A stretch of DNA of 64,000 nucleotides. Source: Aeromicrobium ginsengisoli. GTDB taxonomy: Bacteria; Actinomycetota; Actinomycetes; Propionibacteriales; Nocardioidaceae. The translations under genes were made by a program, and so were the position numbers. The stretch spans positions 1,178,001 to 1,242,000 of the forward strand of contig NZ_SDPQ02000001.1 in assembly GCF_004134905.2 (NCBI RefSeq). Direction: 5' to 3'. A model generated the notes under the pieces. That model was not told where the DNA came from and ran no database searches. It saw nothing but the letters and a program-made list of their open reading frames with translations. Numbering within the stretch: position 1 is the first letter of the stretch; the number at the start of each line of letters is the position of its first letter. Positions 1 to 7,487 of the stretch are shown one piece after another.

Positions 1-385
1 CGGCCGCGGCCATCGCCGGCGCGGCGTGCTTGATCCCGAGGAACGCACCGTTGAGGTTGACGTCGAGCACGCGCTGCCAGTCGGCGAGCGGCAGGTCGGT
101 GATCTGCCGCGGCTCGGGCAGCATCGCGGCGTTGTTGACCAGCACGGTGGCTGGGCCGTGGGCGGCCTCGGCCGCCCCGACGAACTCCACCCAGCTGGAC
201 TCGCTCGAGACGTCGAGGGGGTGGAACTGTGCCGCGTCGCCCAGCTCGTCGGCCAGGGCGGCGCCGTCGTTGATATCGCCGAAGAACACGCGTGCTCCCT
301 CGTCGACGAATCGGCGTACGTGCGAGGCGCCGATGCCTCGCGCGCCCCCGGTGACCAGGACGGATCGTTGCTCGAAGCGGTTCAT
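1..385 (-). CDS. SDR family oxidoreductase (C-terminus cut by window edge)
   Basis: NAD(P)-dependent short-chain dehydrogenase/reductase, presumably acting on a hydroxyl or keto group of the substrate handled by this operon. The first 128 residues are visible: the Rossmann glycine motif TGGARGIG near residue 13, an acidic residue in GDIND (residues 36-40) that would suit NAD binding, and the structural NNAA motif in the middle. The catalytic Ser-Tyr-Lys region lies beyond the window. The ATG overlaps the stop of the upstream acyl-CoA synthetase gene as ATGA, so it is the next cistron of the minus-strand operon. The family is clear; the substrate is unknown. Confidence 0.9.
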   Translation of the reverse strand, partial: MNRFEQRSVLVTGGARGIGASHVRRFVDEGARVFFGDINDGAALADELGDAAQFHPLDVSSESSWVEFVGAAEAAHGPATVLVNNAAMLPEPRQITDLPLADWQRVLDVNLNGAFLGIKHAAPAMAAA

Positions 386-1899
386 GATGCGGTTCCTTCC
401 ACGGTGGTGATCGATGCGGTCTCGTGCGGGGCCGGAGGCTGGATCGCCCGTTTGACGATCTTGCCCGACGGTCCCTTGGGCAGCTCGTCGACGAACCAGA
501 TGGCTCGCGGGTACTTGTAGGGCGCGACGGACTCGCGGACGAACGCCCGCAGCTCGTCGGCCGTGACCGTGTGCCCGTCGCGCAGCGCGACCGCCATGCC
601 GATCTCCTCGCCCAGCCGGGCGTCCGGCAGGCCGACGACAGCGACCTCACGAACGGCCGGGTGCTGGTGGGCGACCTCCTCGACCTCGCGCGGATAGACG
701 TTGTAGCCGCCGCGGATGATCAGGTCCTTGATGCGGTCGACGATGAAGAGGTAGCCGTCCTCGTCGAGCCGGCCGAGGTCGCCGGTGTGGAACCAGCCGT
801 CACGGGTGATGGCCGCCGCGGTCTCGGCGGGCCGGCGCCAGTAGCCCTTCATGACGTTGTGACCGCGGATGACGACCTCGCCGACCGCTCCCGCCGGGAG
901 GCTCTCGCCGTCCTGGTCGACCACGGCGACCTCGACCCCCTCTATGGGTGTCCCCACGGACCCGACCTTGCGCACGTGGTCCGGGTGGTTCGTGGTCGCG
1001 GTGGGCGACGTTTCCGACAGGCCGTAGCCCTCCAGGACGGCACAACCGAACGTCGCCTCGAACTCGCGGAGCACCTCGACCGGCAGCGCCGCTCCCCCGG
1101 AGACGCACGTGCGCAGCCGTGACAGGTCGCGGCTCGCGGCGGTCCGCGCGTGTGCCAGGGCGGTGTACATCGTCGGCACACCGAGGAACACCTCGATCTG
1201 GTGGTCCTCCAACAGGTCGAGGGCCCGCTCGGCGTCGAACCGCGGCAGCAAGGTCAAGGTCGCGCCTGCGGAGATCGTGGCGTTGAGCGCACACGTCTGA
1301 CCGAACGAGTGGAACAACGGCAGGCACCCGAGGACGGTGGAGCCGTGCCCGATCCCCAGCAGGTCGCGGTTGAGTTCGGCGTTGACCCGCAGGTTGTCGT
1401 GCGTGAGCTCGGCACCCTTGGGCTGGCCCGTCGTGCCCGACGTGTAGAGGATCACGGCGGTGTCGTCGCCCGCCCGCAGTGCCACCTCGGCGCTGGGCTC
1501 GGCGCCGGCCAGCAGGCTTCCGAACGTCTCAGGGCTGACCTGCATCGCGTGGTCGGGCGCCGCCCCCGCGACCTCGTGCCAGACGAAGACTTCACGCGCC
1601 CCGGAGTCGTCGAGGTAGTAGTCGACCTCTCGCCTCACCAGCAGCGGGTTCATCGGGACGACCACGGCGCCTGCGCGCAGGATCCCGAAGTAGATCGCTG
1701 CGAAGTGCGTCACGTTCGGCAGCATCAGGCCAACCCGGTCGCCCGGCTCGACCCCCCGCGAGCGCAGGAGCCCGGCCACCTCCGACGAGACGCGGTCGAC
1801 GGTCCGGTAGGAGAAGCTCTCCTCGTCCAGGCGCACCGCTGTCGAGGTGCCGTGGTGCGCGGCGCTGTCGGGCAGGAGGGTCGCAAGATTGGCGTTCAT
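382..1899 (-). CDS. AMP-dependent acyl-CoA synthetase (FadD-like)
   Basis: Activates a carboxylic acid to its acyl-CoA through an acyl-adenylate. The 505-residue protein has the expected length and motifs of the ANL superfamily: the phosphate-binding loop YTSGTTGQPKG at about residues 152-162, GYGLSETSP, the hinge region GWFHTGDLG with DRIKDLIIRGGYN, and the C-terminal PSGKIVKR carrying the catalytic lysine. ATG was chosen because it overlaps the stop of the upstream lactonase gene as ATGA. Its place after a lactonase and before an SDR suggests it activates the acid released from a lactone, or the acid side chain of an imported compound. The chain length or ring type accepted cannot be read from sequence. 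Confidence 0.93.
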   Translation of the reverse strand: MNANLATLLPDSAAHHGTSTAVRLDEESFSYRTVDRVSSEVAGLLRSRGVEPGDRVGLMLPNVTHFAAIYFGILRAGAVVVPMNPLLVRREVDYYLDDSGAREVFVWHEVAGAAPDHAMQVSPETFGSLLAGAEPSAEVALRAGDDTAVILYTSGTTGQPKGAELTHDNLRVNAELNRDLLGIGHGSTVLGCLPLFHSFGQTCALNATISAGATLTLLPRFDAERALDLLEDHQIEVFLGVPTMYTALAHARTAASRDLSRLRTCVSGGAALPVEVLREFEATFGCAVLEGYGLSETSPTATTNHPDHVRKVGSVGTPIEGVEVAVVDQDGESLPAGAVGEVVIRGHNVMKGYWRRPAETAAAITRDGWFHTGDLGRLDEDGYLFIVDRIKDLIIRGGYNVYPREVEEVAHQHPAVREVAVVGLPDARLGEEIGMAVALRDGHTVTADELRAFVRESVAPYKYPRAIWFVDELPKGPSGKIVKRAIQPPAPHETASITTVEGTAS

Positions 1900-2789
1900 G
1901 CCGCGGTGCTGACGCGATGGGTGAGCAGCACCGACTCCGGCGCCACACGTCGGGCCTCCGGGTTGAAGTCCGGGGCCGCAGTGACCAGCAGCGTCCGGCC
2001 ATCGGGCCCGCCGAGGGCGCACGCGAACGCCGACAGTCCTCCGGGCAGGTCGAGCTGCTCCAGGATCGTGCCGGTGTCGTCGATGCGTACGCACCGCTGG
2101 TGCAGGGAGTCGGCCACCCACAGGTGCCCGGCCGCGTCGATCGCGCAGCCGTCCGGGGCGTAGTCCACCTGGGCGACCATCTCGGCGACCGGGGCCACCG
2201 CCGTCGTCGGCGCGACCTGCGCCCACGTGCGACGGTCGGTGAGGCTGCCGTCCGGCTCGATCGTGAAGGCGCTGTGGCGGCTCGCGAAGGTCTCTCCCAC
2301 GATCAGCGTCCTGCCGCCGTCGGTGATGACGCTGCCGTTGGGAAACCACAGTTCCGACGCGGCGACGTGGACGGACCCGTCGGGACGTACACGCAGAAGG
2401 TCTGCCGGGACGAACTCTTCCCCGCCGTTCAGGTCGAAGCCGAAGTTGCCGACGTACGCGGTCCCGTCAGCCGCGACCACCATGTCGTTGGCCGGTCCCC
2501 CGCAGTACGCCGCGAGGTCGGCGTGCAGCGTGCTGATCCCGTCCGGCGCGACCCGTCGGATGCGCTGGGCCAACATCTCCACGACCAGCAGCGAGCCGTC
2601 CGGCAGCCATCCGAGGCCGCCTGGATGGTCTTCGTGCAAGGTCAGCACGACCTCGGAGCCACCGTCCTCGTCGAGGGTGACGACGCGGTCGTCGTAGAAG
2701 TCCGAGACCCACCACCGCCCGTCGTGCCACCTCGGGCACTCGTAGAAGGCGCCAAGGGGACCGAGCTGCTGCCATGCGGGACGAGTCAC
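1896..2789 (-). CDS. SMP-30/gluconolactonase/LRE family lactonase
   Basis: Six-bladed beta-propeller hydrolase of the SMP-30/gluconolactonase family, expected to open a lactone with a bound divalent metal. Of 297 residues, the visible landmarks are the N-terminal glutamate in FYECPRWHDGRWW (family metal ligand, residue 17), GTAYVGNFGFD with a central asparagine, and DYAPDGCAIDAAGHLWVAD with the typical aspartates. GTG is the start because GTGA joins it to the stop of the preceding permease gene. It has no signal peptide, so it is cytoplasmic. In this operon it probably acts on a sugar lactone or other cyclic ester imported by the ABC transporter. Confidence 0.9.
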   Translation of the reverse strand: MTRPAWQQLGPLGAFYECPRWHDGRWWVSDFYDDRVVTLDEDGGSEVVLTLHEDHPGGLGWLPDGSLLVVEMLAQRIRRVAPDGISTLHADLAAYCGGPANDMVVAADGTAYVGNFGFDLNGGEEFVPADLLRVRPDGSVHVAASELWFPNGSVITDGGRTLIVGETFASRHSAFTIEPDGSLTDRRTWAQVAPTTAVAPVAEMVAQVDYAPDGCAIDAAGHLWVADSLHQRCVRIDDTGTILEQLDLPGGLSAFACALGGPDGRTLLVTAAPDFNPEARRVAPESVLLTHRVSTAA

Positions 2790-3772
2790 GAGGGTTCTCC
2801 TGTGGGGATGCGGGCCGAGGTGAGGCGTGAGACGGATCGGGCCAGGTCGGGAGCGTCCGCGGCGGCCACCGCCAGCAGCAGAGTCGCGAACAGGAACTGG
2901 CTGAGCGAGTCCTCCAGGGCGTTGACCGAGAAGATCGCCTGCAGGAAGCAGATCGCCAGGGCTCCGGCGAGGATGCCGACGACCCTGCCGCGACCGCCCT
3001 TGAGTGTCGCGCCGCCGGCCAGTGCAGCGACGACTGCCAGGACGAGGGTCTTGATGTCGGGGTTCGGGTTGGCCGACGCGGTGCTGAACGACAGCAGTAC
3101 GCCGCTGCAGGCCGCCAGCGCCCCCGACGACGTGAACGCGAGGACCAGCACGGCGTCGACGCGCACGCCGGAGGCACGGGCGGCACGACGGTCGCTGCCC
3201 ACCGCACGGGAGTCCCGACCCCAGGTCGTCAGGCCCATGGCCAGGCCGATCGCGAGCGCCAGGGCGCCGGCGATCAGCGTCCCCGGCGACAGCACGGTCA
3301 TGACCGGCTTGGTGATCCAGAGCGCGACGTCGGAGTTGTCATAGCTGAGGATCTGGTTGCCGCTGGCCCACAGCGTGCCCCCGGTCAGGGCGATGTACGT
3401 CGCCATGGTGACCGGCACCGAGCTGATCTGCAGACGGCTGACCAGCACGCCCTGCACGAGCCCGATGACGAGCCCCACACCGAGGGCGGCCGCCGCGCCG
3501 ACATAGGGCGACTCGTCACCGAATCGGATCGCGAGCACCGCGGCCAGGGGCGCGATACCGGCCACCGACAGGTCGAACTCCCCACACATCAGCGTGATGC
3601 CGAGCGCCAGGGTCAGGGGCGCCAGCCAGGCGAGCTGCTGGAACACGTTGAACACCGAGAACGAGGTCAAGGTGGCCCCGCTGATCGCCGGCGATACGAA
3701 GAACGCCACCGCGGTGACGGCGAGGACGACCGCGGGGATCGTCACGTCCTGGCGCAGGTGCAGGCGGTTCAT
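2786..3772 (-). CDS. ABC transporter permease, RbsC/branched-type family (second permease)
   Basis: Inner-membrane permease of a carbohydrate-type (CUT2/RbsC) importer, 328 residues, with eight to ten hydrophobic segments from residue 12 onward. A conserved family landmark is the repeated GALALAIGLAMG region and the late glycine-rich loop LAGGATLKGGRGRVVG. It differs from the other permease of the operon, so the membrane channel is probably a heterodimer. It overlaps the upstream permease stop by ATGA and is followed by the lactonase with a GTGA overlap. The substrate is not deducible. Confidence 0.92.
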   Translation of the reverse strand: MNRLHLRQDVTIPAVVLAVTAVAFFVSPAISGATLTSFSVFNVFQQLAWLAPLTLALGITLMCGEFDLSVAGIAPLAAVLAIRFGDESPYVGAAAALGVGLVIGLVQGVLVSRLQISSVPVTMATYIALTGGTLWASGNQILSYDNSDVALWITKPVMTVLSPGTLIAGALALAIGLAMGLTTWGRDSRAVGSDRRAARASGVRVDAVLVLAFTSSGALAACSGVLLSFSTASANPNPDIKTLVLAVVAALAGGATLKGGRGRVVGILAGALAICFLQAIFSVNALEDSLSQFLFATLLLAVAAADAPDLARSVSRLTSARIPTGEPS

Positions 3773-4761
3773 GCCCTCCTCCCCTCTCCCGAGCGCAGGT
3801 GAACAATCACGACGGCCAGCAGCACGACGAGACCTTTGACGCAGATCTGGGCGCCGCTGTCGAAGCCGCGCAGCAGCAGCAGGTCCGACACCGTCGCGAC
3901 GGCGAGCGCACCCGCGAGCGTACGAAGGGCGGAGCCGCGCCCGCCCGCGACCGACGCACCGCCGACCAGGGCAGCAGCCACCGCGTCGAACGTCAGGTTG
4001 CCACCGACCTCCAGCGACGCGTTGGTCGTGATCGCCCCGAGGAACATGCCCGCGATCGCGGTCAGGATGCCGGCGACCAGGAATGCGGAGGCGACGACCC
4101 GGCCGAGCCGCAGCCCCGCCACACGGGCCGCTTCGCGATTCTCACCGACGAGGAAGATGCGCCGCCCCCAGCGGGTGGAGGTGAGCGAGAGGTGCAGAGT
4201 GACCGCGAGGACGCCGAAGGCGAAGACGCTGACCGGGATCGTGCCCACCCGACGGTTGAGCACGTCCAGGCTCGAGCTCGAGGTCGTGACGAGCGCGCCG
4301 TCGGTCGTGACGAGCACGAGACCCTGCACCAGCGAGGCTGCCGCGATGGTGACGATGATCGGGTTGACCGCCCAGGCCCCGATCAGCCAGCCGAGCAGCG
4401 CGTACAGCCCACCCACGACGGCGAACGTCGTGACCACCGCCACGGCGAAGCTGCTGTCGAGCGTGCCGACGAACACGATCGCGGCCAGCGATGCTGCCGC
4501 AGCCGTCGCCATCGAGACCATGCCACCGACGACGAGGATCACGGTGGCTCCGAGCGCCGCGATGCCCACGATGCTCGCCGAGGTGACGATCGTCCGCAGG
4601 TTCGCGACCGTGAAGAAGTTGTCCGTGGTTGCCCCGAGGGCCAGCACCACGAGGAGTCCGAGGACGGCGACCGCGGTGTCCCACCTCGGAGGGGCGACCA
4701 GGCGGCGGGCGCGCGTCACCGCCACCCCGGGGCTCGATTCGACGAGGTCCTTGATGCTCAT
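3769..4761 (-). CDS. ABC transporter permease, RbsC/branched-type family (first permease)
   Basis: A 330-residue integral membrane permease of the ribose/sugar class. The hydrophobic segments start at about residue 28 after a basic N-terminus. The family loop LVGGASVAGGRGSALRTLAG lies near residues 260-280, equivalent to the loop seen in the neighbouring permease. The ATG forms an ATGA overlap with the stop of the ATPase gene. It would pair with the second permease and be energised by the duplicated ATPase encoded just upstream. Confidence 0.92.
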   Translation of the reverse strand: MSIKDLVESSPGVAVTRARRLVAPPRWDTAVAVLGLLVVLALGATTDNFFTVANLRTIVTSASIVGIAALGATVILVVGGMVSMATAAAASLAAIVFVGTLDSSFAVAVVTTFAVVGGLYALLGWLIGAWAVNPIIVTIAAASLVQGLVLVTTDGALVTTSSSSLDVLNRRVGTIPVSVFAFGVLAVTLHLSLTSTRWGRRIFLVGENREAARVAGLRLGRVVASAFLVAGILTAIAGMFLGAITTNASLEVGGNLTFDAVAAALVGGASVAGGRGSALRTLAGALAVATVSDLLLLRGFDSGAQICVKGLVVLLAVVIVHLRSGEGRRA

Positions 4762-6314
4762 GAGGCACTGCCCTTCTGGTGGGTGATCTCGCCGAGCACG
4801 GTCTGCGACGAGACGGGCGTCGCGTGCCGGCCGACCTCGCGTCCGCCCCAGAACGTGATGACCGTGTCCGGCAGGTCGACGAGCTCGTCGAGGTCGGTGG
4901 ACGAGTAGATGACGGCCATGCCGTCATCGGCCAGACCGCGCAGCAGATCGTGGATCACGGCGCGGCCCGCGACGTCCACGCCGCGGGTCGGCTCGTCGAG
5001 CACGACGACACGGACGTCCTCGCGATCCAGGGCACGCGCGATCGAGACCTTCTGCTGGTTTCCACCGGACAGCGAAGCGACCGGCGCTGCCAGGTGCCGG
5101 TCGAGGACGCCCGCCTTCCGGGCGACGCCGGCGGCGAGCTTCCCAGCCCGGCGGCGACTCAGGAAGCCGTGGCGGCCGCTGACATCACGGAGCCGGGTCG
5201 CGGTGATGTTGTCGGCGACCGAGCGGCGCAGGAACAGCCCCTCGGTCTTGCGGTCACCCGACACATAACCGATCCCGGCGCGTACGGACACCGCGGCATC
5301 GCCGAGTCGTACGCGGCGTCCCTGCACCGCGACAGCCCCTCGAGCGGTCGGTTCCAGCCCGGCGATTGCACGGATCACCGTCTCGGCCCCGGAGCCGACC
5401 TGGCCCGCGAGGGCATGAACCGTGCCCGGACGTGCCACGAGGTCGAACGGGTGCAGCGAACCTGCGACCTGCAGCCCGCGGATCTCGATGGCGGGCACGC
5501 CGTCGGCGGCGTCGCGGCTGATGCGCTGGTGGGCCGCGACCGAGCGCCCGATCATCTGCTCGACGAGCTGCGAGACCGTCAGGTCGGCGGCAGCCGTCGT
5601 TGCGATGACCTTGCCGTCGCGGATCACGGTGACGCGGTCGCACAGGGCGAGCACCTCTCCGAGCCGGTGCGAGACGAACACGACCGTACGCCCGGCGGCC
5701 GCGACCTTGCGGATGGCGGTGAACACCCGGTCGATCTCAACGTCGGACAGTGTCGCGGTCGGCTCGTCCAAGATCATCAGAGAGGCCCGTCGACCGAGGG
5801 CCCGGGCGATCTCGACGAGCTGTCGCTCGCCGAGCGTGAGCCGCTCGACCGGCGTCGACAGGTCGAGGTTCGCGAGCCCCACGTCGGCGAGGTGCTGTCG
5901 CGCCTCGGCGCGCCAGGCGCGGGTCGCCGCTCGACCACGGGGCCGGGACGTCGCGCCAAGCGCGAGGTTCTCGCCGACCGTCAGCGCAGGGACCACGCTG
6001 AGCTCCTGGTCCACGATCGCGATTCCGGCCTGCTGGGCCGCGTACGGGGTCGACAGGTCGGCTGTCCCGCCGTCGATCGCGATCTGGCCTGCGTCAGGAG
6101 CCAGCTGTCCGGACAACATCTTGACGACGGTGCTCTTGCCGGCGCCGTTGGGGCCGCAGAAGCCGTGGATCTCGCCCGCCTCGAGCGTGAGCGTCACGTC
6201 GTCTACGGCCTGGAAGTCCCCGAAGCTCTTCTGCAGGTTCTGCGCGTCGAGTCGCGGCGGACGGGGCCCGCCGCCCGGCACCCCAGGAGCTGGGGTGCCG
6301 GGCTCGACAGTCAC
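4758..6314 (-). CDS. sugar ABC transporter ATP-binding protein with two NBDs (RbsA/MglA type)
   Basis: Tandem nucleotide-binding protein driving the importer. NBD1 has Walker A GPNGAGKS, signature LTLGERQ, Walker B MILDEPTATLS and switch region FVSHRL. NBD2 has the degenerate Walker A typical of RbsA proteins (GQVGSGAE), an intact LSGGNQQ signature and VVVLDEPTRGVD. I prefer the GTG at 6314, because it makes a 4-base GTGA overlap with the binding-protein stop as at every other junction in this operon. A GTG at 6326 would give four more residues, but its purine-rich stretch is only 2 bases away. A 13-bp perfect hairpin (6274-6302) lies inside the first codons. The product has 518 residues, normal for the family. 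Confidence 0.93.
   Translation of the reverse strand: MTVEPGTPAPGVPGGGPRPPRLDAQNLQKSFGDFQAVDDVTLTLEAGEIHGFCGPNGAGKSTVVKMLSGQLAPDAGQIAIDGGTADLSTPYAAQQAGIAIVDQELSVVPALTVGENLALGATSRPRGRAATRAWRAEARQHLADVGLANLDLSTPVERLTLGERQLVEIARALGRRASLMILDEPTATLSDVEIDRVFTAIRKVAAAGRTVVFVSHRLGEVLALCDRVTVIRDGKVIATTAAADLTVSQLVEQMIGRSVAAHQRISRDAADGVPAIEIRGLQVAGSLHPFDLVARPGTVHALAGQVGSGAETVIRAIAGLEPTARGAVAVQGRRVRLGDAAVSVRAGIGYVSGDRKTEGLFLRRSVADNITATRLRDVSGRHGFLSRRRAGKLAAGVARKAGVLDRHLAAPVASLSGGNQQKVSIARALDREDVRVVVLDEPTRGVDVAGRAVIHDLLRGLADDGMAVIYSSTDLDELVDLPDTVITFWGGREVGRHATPVSSQTVLGEITHQKGSAS
6274..6302 (-). promoter_or_regulatory. strong hairpin inside the first codons of the ABC ATPase gene
   Basis: CCCGGCACCCCAG, a 3-base loop and CTGGGGTGCCGGG form a perfect 13-bp stem starting about 12 bases after the preferred ATPase start codon. 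In the transcript it lies just after the end of the solute-binding-protein gene. Stem-loops at this junction in other ABC operons protect the upstream binding-protein mRNA and lower downstream expression; that role here is inference. Confidence 0.6.
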
Positions 6315-7351
6315 GCGTGGCTGCACTGCTCCGCGAACTGGTCGACGTTGTCAGGATTGATCCGCTCCTCCTTGATCGTGACGTGCTGCTCGACGTCGTC
6401 ACCGGTCAAGAACTTGGTGGTGTAGTCCGCCGTCTCTTTGGCGAGCGTGCCAGGGTCTTCGGTGTTGGTCCCGTACATCTCGCCCTTCTTGATCGCGTCG
6501 ATCCCGGCCTTGAAGCAGTTGCCGCTGACGACGAGGAGGCCGTCCTTGCCTCCGACCTTCATGCCAGCCTGCTTGGCGGCCTGGATGATCGGGATCGCCA
6601 GGTAGTCCGACATGCCATACGCGGCGTCGATGTTGCCCTTGCCGTGCTTGGCGATCAGCTGCTGCGCCTGCTGCAGCGCGAGGGTCGGGTTCCACTGGCT
6701 GTCGGTCGTCTCCAGCACCCTGTACTCCGGCGCCTTCTTCATCTCCTCGTCGAACGCCTCCTGACGCTGCTGCGTGAGCAGCATCGCCTTGAGGCCACCG
6801 ATCGCGATGATGTTCGCCTTCTTCTTGCCCTGCGCACGGAGGCCCTCGATCAGGTTCTCGGCGGCGAGGCGACCCAACGCCGGGTTGTCCGACTCGACCG
6901 AACGAACCTGGTCGCGCACGGAGGGGTCCGGCGGGCCGTCGAAGGTGATCACCGGGACGCCGGCCTGCTTGGCCTGCTTGATGCCCAGGATGGTCGCCTT
7001 GTTGTCGAGCAGGGTGATGACGATGGCGTCGGGCTTCTGCGCGATCGCCTCGCGGAACTGCTGGACCTGCTCGGTCGGCGACAGCGTCAGCATCGGCTTG
7101 ACGGTGACGCCCTCGGCCTTCATCTCCTGGGTGAAGATCTTGTTGAAGTACCCGGCCCAGGTGTTGGAGTTGGCGCCTGCCAACAGCATGACCGTCTTGC
7201 CCTTGGCGGAACCGCCCTTCGCGGCCTCACCCCCCGAGTCGCTCGATCCGCAGGCGGCCAGGGTCGTGCTGGTCGCGACGGCAGCGACGGCCAGGGCCGC
7301 CATCCGCCTGCGTGCGCCGATCCTGCGCCGCCGTGTGTGTGCGAAGTCCAT
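6311..7351 (-). CDS. sugar-type ABC transporter substrate-binding lipoprotein
   Basis: A periplasmic-binding-protein-type 1 (ribose-binding class) receptor that captures the ligand outside the cell and delivers it to the two permeases. It has 346 residues: a basic N-terminus, a hydrophobic stretch, and the lipobox LAAC near residue 32 after which the mature protein would be lipid-anchored. The mature part starts with the usual Ser/Gly/Lys-rich linker, then KTVMLLAGANSN. The ATG at 7351 has an AGGAGG ribosome binding site 5 bases upstream. A longer reading frame extends back into the intergenic region and is rejected. As the first transporter gene it sits 136 bases below the regulator gene. 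Confidence 0.94.
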   Translation of the reverse strand: MDFAHTRRRRIGARRRMAALAVAAVATSTTLAACGSSDSGGEAAKGGSAKGKTVMLLAGANSNTWAGYFNKIFTQEMKAEGVTVKPMLTLSPTEQVQQFREAIAQKPDAIVITLLDNKATILGIKQAKQAGVPVITFDGPPDPSVRDQVRSVESDNPALGRLAAENLIEGLRAQGKKKANIIAIGGLKAMLLTQQRQEAFDEEMKKAPEYRVLETTDSQWNPTLALQQAQQLIAKHGKGNIDAAYGMSDYLAIPIIQAAKQAGMKVGGKDGLLVVSGNCFKAGIDAIKKGEMYGTNTEDPGTLAKETADYTTKFLTGDDVEQHVTIKEERINPDNVDQFAEQCSHA

Positions 7352-7487
7352 CTGATCCTCCTGCTCGGTGCCTGACCCGTGTGACCCGGGCCACGTCGGC
7401 CTCAAGCCAATCGCCTGGAGGACCCCACAACAATGGACATCTGCACACACTCGGGACAGTTCGGTGGACAAACGCACACCGGCGCGC

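Noticed and set aside
1917-3344. Long plus-strand open frame of 475 codons opposite the lactonase and permease genes
   Set aside because: Composition is Arg/Asp/Ala-rich frame noise typical of high-GC antisense. It has no motif and lies over clearly real minus-strand genes.
4779-6425. 548-codon plus-strand frame opposite the ABC ATPase
   Set aside because: Mirror of the real gene, with no domain. The minus strand carries intact Walker and signature motifs.
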